Shown here one piece after another: positions 61,700-64,000 of a DNA stretch of 64,000 nt. A program made the position numbers and the translations under genes. The stretch lies in NCBI RefSeq assembly GCF_042677145.1, contig NZ_JBHTIT010000001.1:806001-870000 (forward strand), in the 5' to 3' direction. The number at the start of each line of letters is the position of its first letter. The stretch's first letter is position 1. This stretch comes from Perlucidibaca wandonensis. Lineage in GTDB: Bacteria > Pseudomonadota > Gammaproteobacteria > Pseudomonadales > Moraxellaceae. The notes under the pieces were generated by a model. That model saw only the letters and a list, made by a program, of their open reading frames with translations, had not been told where the DNA came from and searched no databases.

Positions 61700-62979
61700 C
61701 AAGCATTAGCACTCAAGCGTGTTAATCCACCCATATACGGCTGCAATACGGTAGGAATACGAATGCTGCCATCGGCCTCTTGATAGTTTTCTAGCACTGC
61801 AACCAAGGTGCGGCCAACGGCAAGGCCAGAGCCATTAAGTGTGTGCAGTAAGTCCGGCTTACCGGTTTCAGGATGGCGGTAGCGGGCTTGCAGACGGCGA
61901 GCTTGGAAGCTGGCGAAGTTCGAGCACGAGGAGATTTCACGATAAGTCTGCTGACCGGGCAACCACACTTCTAAATCATAGGTTTTACAGGCGGAAAAAC
62001 CCATATCGCCGCCGCACAGCAGCATGGTGCGATACGGCAGCTCCAGCGCTTGCAAAATAGCCTCAGCATGACCAACCAACGTTTCTAAGGTGGCATCGCT
62101 ATCTTCGGGGCGGACAAACTGTACCAGCTCAACCTTTTCGAATTGATGCTGACGAATCATGCCGCGCGTATCACGACCGTAAGCGCCAGCTTCACTGCGG
62201 AAGCAAGGTGTATGCGCAACATAGCGCTTAGGCAACTCATCGACTGGGATGATTTCATCGCGATGTAAATTGGTCACCGGCACTTCGGCGGTCGGAATCA
62301 AAAACAATTCGCGCTCGCCCTGTAGCTTGAATAGGTCATCGGCAAATTTAGGCAACTGACCGGTTCCTTGCAGGCTTTCGGCATTAACTAAATACGGTAC
62401 ATAAACTTCGTTATAGCCGTGCTGATCAGTGTGAGTGTCGAGCATAAACTGCGTCAACGCGCGGTGCAGCCTAGCTAATGGGCCAGTGAGCACGGTAAAA
62501 CGCGCGCCGCTGAGTTTGCTCGCGCGTTCGAAATCCATGCCGAGACTTGAGCCTAAGGCGACATGATCTTTCACTTCAAAGTCGAATGTGCCCGGTGTGC
62601 CCCAGCGGCGAATTTCTGCATTGTCATCTTCGCCTTTGCCTGCTGGCACAGACTCGTGCGGCATATTTGGTAAGCCCAGCGCTAAGGCCTGCCAAGTTGC
62701 TTGGACTTGCGACAGTGCCTGCTCAGCCTCAGCTAAGGCGGTGTTAATGGCTTCCATTTCAAGCTGCAGTGCATCGGTGCTTTCGCCATTGCGCTTAGCC
62801 TGACCAAAGCGCTTAGAGCCAGCATTACGCTCTGCTTGCAAACGCTCAGCGTCCAGCTGTAACTGCCGGCGCTGCTGCTCAATAGCCTCTAATTCAGCGC
62901 TCGCAAGCACGACATGGCGCTTGGCTAATGCTGCGGCAACAGCGGCTAAATCATTACGCAGTAGTTTCGGGTCCAGCAT
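61699..62979 (-). CDS. serS: Seryl-tRNA synthetase
   Basis: Class II synthetase (426 aa) that charges tRNASer and tRNASec. The N-terminal antiparallel coiled-coil arm (residues about 25-110) binds the long variable arm of tRNASer. Motif 2 is CFRSEAGAYGRDTRG and motif 3 LNGSGLAVGRTLVAVLENYQ. SD AGGA 7 nt before ATG 62979. It lies 20 nt downstream of rarA on the same strand. Confidence 0.97.
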   Translation of the reverse strand: MLDPKLLRNDLAAVAAALAKRHVVLASAELEAIEQQRRQLQLDAERLQAERNAGSKRFGQAKRNGESTDALQLEMEAINTALAEAEQALSQVQATWQALALGLPNMPHESVPAGKGEDDNAEIRRWGTPGTFDFEVKDHVALGSSLGMDFERASKLSGARFTVLTGPLARLHRALTQFMLDTHTDQHGYNEVYVPYLVNAESLQGTGQLPKFADDLFKLQGERELFLIPTAEVPVTNLHRDEIIPVDELPKRYVAHTPCFRSEAGAYGRDTRGMIRQHQFEKVELVQFVRPEDSDATLETLVGHAEAILQALELPYRTMLLCGGDMGFSACKTYDLEVWLPGQQTYREISSCSNFASFQARRLQARYRHPETGKPDLLHTLNGSGLAVGRTLVAVLENYQEADGSIRIPTVLQPYMGGLTRLSANA

Positions 62980-62999
62980 GGCAGCATCCTGTTAATACA

Positions 63000-64000
63000 T
63001 TAATCAATGGGGTCGTCTTCGCCGCGCTTCCAGCCACTGGCGGCATTTAAGTCGTTTAAGCGTGCGAGTTTAGCCTGAACTTTTAGCTCTAAGCCACGCG
63101 CCACAGGGTGGTAGAACACCTGCCCCGCTAGATTTTCGGGCAAATAGCGTTCGCCAGCCACAAAGGCTTCTGGAAAGTCATGGGCATAATGATAATCGAG
63201 ACCGTGGCCTTGCTGCTTCATTAAAGCAGTTGGCGCGTTACGTAAATGTTTCGGCACCGGCAATGAGCCATGGCTAATGACAGCGGCTTTAGCGGCTTTC
63301 CAAGCACCATAAACAGCATTACTTTTCGCTGCGATGGCCAAATAAGTTACCGCTTGCGCCAATGCCAACTCGCCTTCGGGCTGGCCTAGGCGCTCAAGCG
63401 CCTGCCAAGCCTCAAGCGCGAGCGTTTGCGCGCGCGGGTCTGCCAGGCCGATGTCTTCGCTGGCCATGCGCACCACACGGCGGGCGATATAGAGCGGGTC
63501 GCAGCCGCCATCAATCATTCGCGCTAACCAATACAGTGCACCTTGCGGGTCGGAGCCGCGCACGGACTTATGCAGCGCTGAGATTTGATCGTAGAAATCA
63601 TCACCATGTTTATCGAAGCGGCGTGCGCTACCTTGCAAGATGTCATTGAGGCCGCTGTCATCAAGTAGGCCGTTGCTGTCGGCCAAATCAGCTGCGATAT
63701 CGAGCAGGTTTAGCGTGCGGCGCGCGTCACCATCTGCAGCATGAGCAATGGCATGCTTTTGCTCAGAACTCAGCTTTAACGTGCGATTGGCGAGGCCATC
63801 ACGATGTGTAAGCGCCTGCTCGATAAGCTGGAGCAGGTCATCGTGCGTCAGGCTCTTCAGTACGTAAACACGAGCTCGAGACAGCAGCGCTTTATTGAGC
63901 TCAAACGAAGGGTTTTCGGTAGTGGCGCCAATGAAAATCAGCGTGCCATCTTCCACATGCGGCAAAAATGCGTCTTGTTGCGACTTATTGAAGCGATGCA
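63000..64000 (-). CDS. rarA: Replication-associated recombination protein RarA (MgsA), 5' end outside window
   Basis: AAA+ ATPase of the clamp-loader type acting at stalled replication forks. The frame stays open to base 64000. The visible part starts HRFNKSQQDAF of the Walker B region, then sensor 1 IGATTENPSFELN, DGDARRTLNLLDIAA, the helical lid, and the tetramerisation domain with GGCDPLYIARRVVRMASEDIGLADP and YHYAHDFPEAFV. The Walker A lies beyond the window. Gene order rarA-serS, also seen in Pseudomonas and E. coli, supports the call. Confidence 0.95.
   Translation of the reverse strand, partial: HRFNKSQQDAFLPHVEDGTLIFIGATTENPSFELNKALLSRARVYVLKSLTHDDLLQLIEQALTHRDGLANRTLKLSSEQKHAIAHAADGDARRTLNLLDIAADLADSNGLLDDSGLNDILQGSARRFDKHGDDFYDQISALHKSVRGSDPQGALYWLARMIDGGCDPLYIARRVVRMASEDIGLADPRAQTLALEAWQALERLGQPEGELALAQAVTYLAIAAKSNAVYGAWKAAKAAVISHGSLPVPKHLRNAPTALMKQQGHGLDYHYAHDFPEAFVAGERYLPENLAGQVFYHPVARGLELKVQAKLARLNDLNAASGWKRGEDDPID

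Overview
The window reads as chromosomal DNA of a free-living, aerobic gammaproteobacterium, most likely in the Pseudomonadales (Pseudomonas/Moraxella side). Supporting signs are the thrS-infC-rpmI-rplT-pheS-pheT-ihfA-merR-tRNAPro block, a type II secretion operon in the order E to M with no gspN as in the Pseudomonas xcpR-Z operon, a PA4642-type small protein next to a DUF2804 protein, long-form QueF, RapA, and a RegB/RegA pair of the RoxS/RoxR kind. By eye the base composition is close to half G+C. I see no phage, transposase, integrase or CRISPR array. Gene density is high, with many ATGA or 1-nt overlaps.

Layout. 1-1.75 kb: end of a redox-sensing histidine kinase and its regulator. 1.8-4.3 kb (minus): dsbD-dedA. 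4.5-7.3 kb: cytochrome c maturation genes ccmABCDE. 7.4-8.6 kb (minus): an LplT-like transporter. 8.7-13.5 kb: tamA-tamB, outer-membrane assembly. 13.6-21.2 kb: the translation block from thrS to tRNAPro. 21.2-24.2 kb: a ComEA-like DNA-binding protein, a 394-bp non-coding segment with a DnaA-box palindrome, a fused nucleoside-gate membrane protein and an orphan ParA. 24.2-29.9 kb (minus): a light/oxidative-stress lipid cluster (FAD oxidoreductase, DUF1365, Cfa-family methyltransferase, B12-type MerR photoreceptor, photolyase). 30-34 kb: an ABC exporter, queF and two tandem paralogues of unknown family. 34-40.8 kb (minus): SelO, a fatty acid desaturase, a beta-lactamase-fold hydrolase, DUF4282, DUF2804, a PA4642-like protein and an acyltransferase. 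41-42.1 kb: a CaiB-family CoA-transferase. 42.2-42.4 kb (minus): tRNALeu and tRNACys. 42.6-50.1 kb: gspE-M. 50.2-56.2 kb: ETF-QO, DUF1285, rapA, rluA. 56.4-59.6 kb: AraC regulator, alpha/beta hydrolase and MlaA-like protein. 59.6-64 kb (minus): tetR, cysG, serS and rarA (runs off the window).

Functional themes. Much of the window serves the envelope: disulfide reduction (dsbD), haem export (ccm), outer-membrane protein assembly (tamAB), lipid transport (LplT-like, MlaA-like), lipid modification (Cfa family, desaturase, acyltransferase) and protein secretion (gsp). Redox and light are a second theme: a quinone-sensing RegB kinase, a B12 photoreceptor beside photolyase and lipid-modifying enzymes, and a SelO AMPylase.

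The most interesting points are the photoreceptor-lipid cluster, the uncharacterised paralogue pair at 32.7-34.0 kb, a clear AUU start for infC, the DnaA-box/IHF segment at 21.7-22.1 kb, three convergent gene pairs whose stop codons share a 4-bp palindrome, and a 21-bp-spaced direct repeat in front of the araC-hydrolase-mlaA unit.
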